Source: Nitrospirota bacterium
GTDB lineage: Bacteria; Nitrospirota; CAKKRA01; 9FT-COMBO-42-15
Assembly (NCBI GenBank): GCA_016195585.1
Contig: JACPZJ010000176.1
Span: forward strand, 1-6,398
Length of the DNA stretch: 6,398 nucleotides
Reading direction: 5' to 3'
Below, one piece after another: positions 5,766 through 6,398 of this stretch; the stretch's first letter is position 1, and each line of letters starts with the position of its first letter. The notes beneath the pieces are model-generated. The model saw nothing but the letters and a program-made list of their open reading frames with translations. It ran no database searches and was not told the DNA's origin. Both the position numbers and the translations under genes were made by a program.

Positions 5766-6263
5766 TTATGCTGCCTGCAAAGGCTCTGCCTTTTGCACAG
5801 GCTCGGGCCTCTGCAGGGCTGCTATTTTTTTCATATCACCGACATTTAATATCTTTTTTATATCCAGAAGGATTATGAGCCTTTCATTTAACTTTGCCAC
5901 ACCTGTGATATACTCAACGCCAATCGCAGAGATCATCTCAGGCGGCTCATCAACTGCATCGGGCTGTATCCTTATAACCTCTGACGCTGCGTCAACGAGG
6001 AGCCCGACCATGCTCCCGCTGTTTTCAGTTATAAGCACCCTCGTTGCCTTTGTCTTATCCGCATACTGTATCCCCATACGCTTTCTTAAATCAACAACAG
6101 GCACTATCCTCCCCCTCAGGTTTATTACCCCGTCTAAGAAATGCGGGGCATCAGGCACCTCTGTCACCTCTGGAACCCTTACTATCTCCCTGATAGCATC
6201 AATTCCAACTCCGAATAATTCCTTTCCTATCTTAAAGACTACAAACTGAAGATTTTTTGCCAT
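5766..6263 (-). CDS. cheW: CheW receptor-kinase coupling protein
   Basis: Cytoplasmic scaffold that links receptor tips to the P5 domain of CheA in the signalling array. The 165 residues cover one CheW/SH3-like domain pair: FVVFKIGKELFGVGIDAIRE (7-26) is the first strand and IREIV motif, V36-P37 precedes the DGVINLRGRIVPVVDLR signature (44-60), and VGLLVDAASEVIRI follows. A short tail from about 150 rich in Gln, Pro, Lys and Ala extends past the core. The start at 6263 is supported by a strong AGGAGG six bases upstream. It is the first gene of the operon visible here and is followed after 19 bases by the receptor. No defect is visible. Confidence 0.96.
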   Translation of the reverse strand: MAKNLQFVVFKIGKELFGVGIDAIREIVRVPEVTEVPDAPHFLDGVINLRGRIVPVVDLRKRMGIQYADKTKATRVLITENSGSMVGLLVDAASEVIRIQPDAVDEPPEMISAIGVEYITGVAKLNERLIILLDIKKILNVGDMKKIAALQRPEPVQKAEPLQAA

Positions 6264-6269
6264 GATATC

Positions 6270-6275
6270 CTCCTT
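6270..6275 (-). promoter_or_regulatory. Ribosome binding site of cheW
   Basis: A consensus AGGAGG on the minus strand, six bases before the ATG at 6263. It is the most canonical site in the operon and fixes the start. Confidence 0.85.
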
Positions 6276-6291
6276 ATCCGTAACTGTTTAG

Positions 6292-6308
6292 CGGTTCTAA
6301 AAGAACCG
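6292..6308. promoter_or_regulatory. Small hairpin in the cheW leader
   Basis: CGGTTCT (6292-6298) and AGAACCG (6302-6308) form a perfect 7-bp inverted repeat with a three-base loop, about 30 bases upstream of cheW. It could be an operator for a dimeric regulator or a 5' leader stem. It is not followed by a T run on the minus strand, so it is unlikely to be a terminator for the operon. Confidence 0.45.
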
Positions 6309-6398
6309 ATAGACATCATTGAAAATTGAAAATTGCAAAGTGAAAAATGCAAAGTTATGGAAAAAACTCACTAAAAATTTACAATTTACATTTTAAAA

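Larger units (their letters stand above)
6264..6398. other. AT-rich upstream region of the operon with simple repeats
   Basis: This stretch has no gene. Bases 6318-6335 repeat the unit ATTGAAAA with a period of eight. GCAAAGT occurs twice, at 6335 and 6349. The end, 6371-6398, is almost purely A and T. The operon promoter should lie here or beyond, but the best sigma-70-like matches on the minus strand, for example TTGCAA at 6338-6333, lack a good -10 box at the right distance. I also see no clear sigma-54 or sigma-28 site, so I do not call a promoter. Confidence 0.5.

Noticed and set aside
2416..5872. An 18-base exact match (TTTTTATATCCAGAAGGA) near 2418 and near 5855
   Set aside because: Both copies encode LLDIK in the receiver and in CheW with the same codons, so shared protein sequence and codon use explain the match.
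6300..6312. ACCGATAG resembling a sigma-28 -10 box
   Set aside because: It points along the plus strand, away from cheW, and no matching -35 element lies at the required distance.

Overview
The window holds most of one chemosensory (chemotaxis) operon, transcribed on the minus strand from right to left: cheW (6263-5766), a membrane chemoreceptor split into two overlapping reading frames (5746-4952 and 4989-3448), cheR (3446-2592), a short CheY-like receiver gene with an aberrant 3' end (2579-2208), a roughly 280-base spacer packed with palindromic repeats, and cheA (from 1927, running off the left edge with its C-terminal CheW-like domain incomplete). The first five frames are tightly packed (gaps of 19, overlap, 1 and 12 bases) and most have a purine-rich ribosome binding site, so they are almost certainly co-transcribed. 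cheA continues in the same direction after the repeat-filled gap.

The gene set makes biochemical sense. The receptor senses through an extracytoplasmic helical domain and signals through HAMP units to a long methyl-accepting coiled coil. CheW couples it to the kinase CheA, which phosphorylates response regulators from a histidine in its N-terminal Hpt domain. CheR methylates receptor glutamates for adaptation. No intact CheY and no CheB methylesterase lie in the window. They may lie beyond the left edge or elsewhere.

The organism looks like a Gram-negative environmental bacterium of moderate GC, with frequent AGG/AGA arginine and ATA isoleucine codons, perhaps Nitrospirota or a deltaproteobacterial (Desulfobacterota-type) lineage. 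This guess rests on protein style and on the kind of dispersed repeats present, and is not firm.

The most unusual aspect is not a new pathway but the invasion of an otherwise ordinary operon by several short dispersed palindromic repeats. One element (1433-1498, plus a partial direct repeat at 1412) sits in frame inside cheA in the Hpt-P2 linker. A 24-base palindrome (2889-2912) sits in frame inside cheR. A near-identical palindrome (2252-2275) begins just after the conserved lysine of the receiver gene and replaces its last helix. At least six more hairpins follow before cheA. The receptor frameshift at a TTT-TGA site is the second point to examine. The right end (6264-6398) is an AT-rich leader with a small hairpin and simple repeats.
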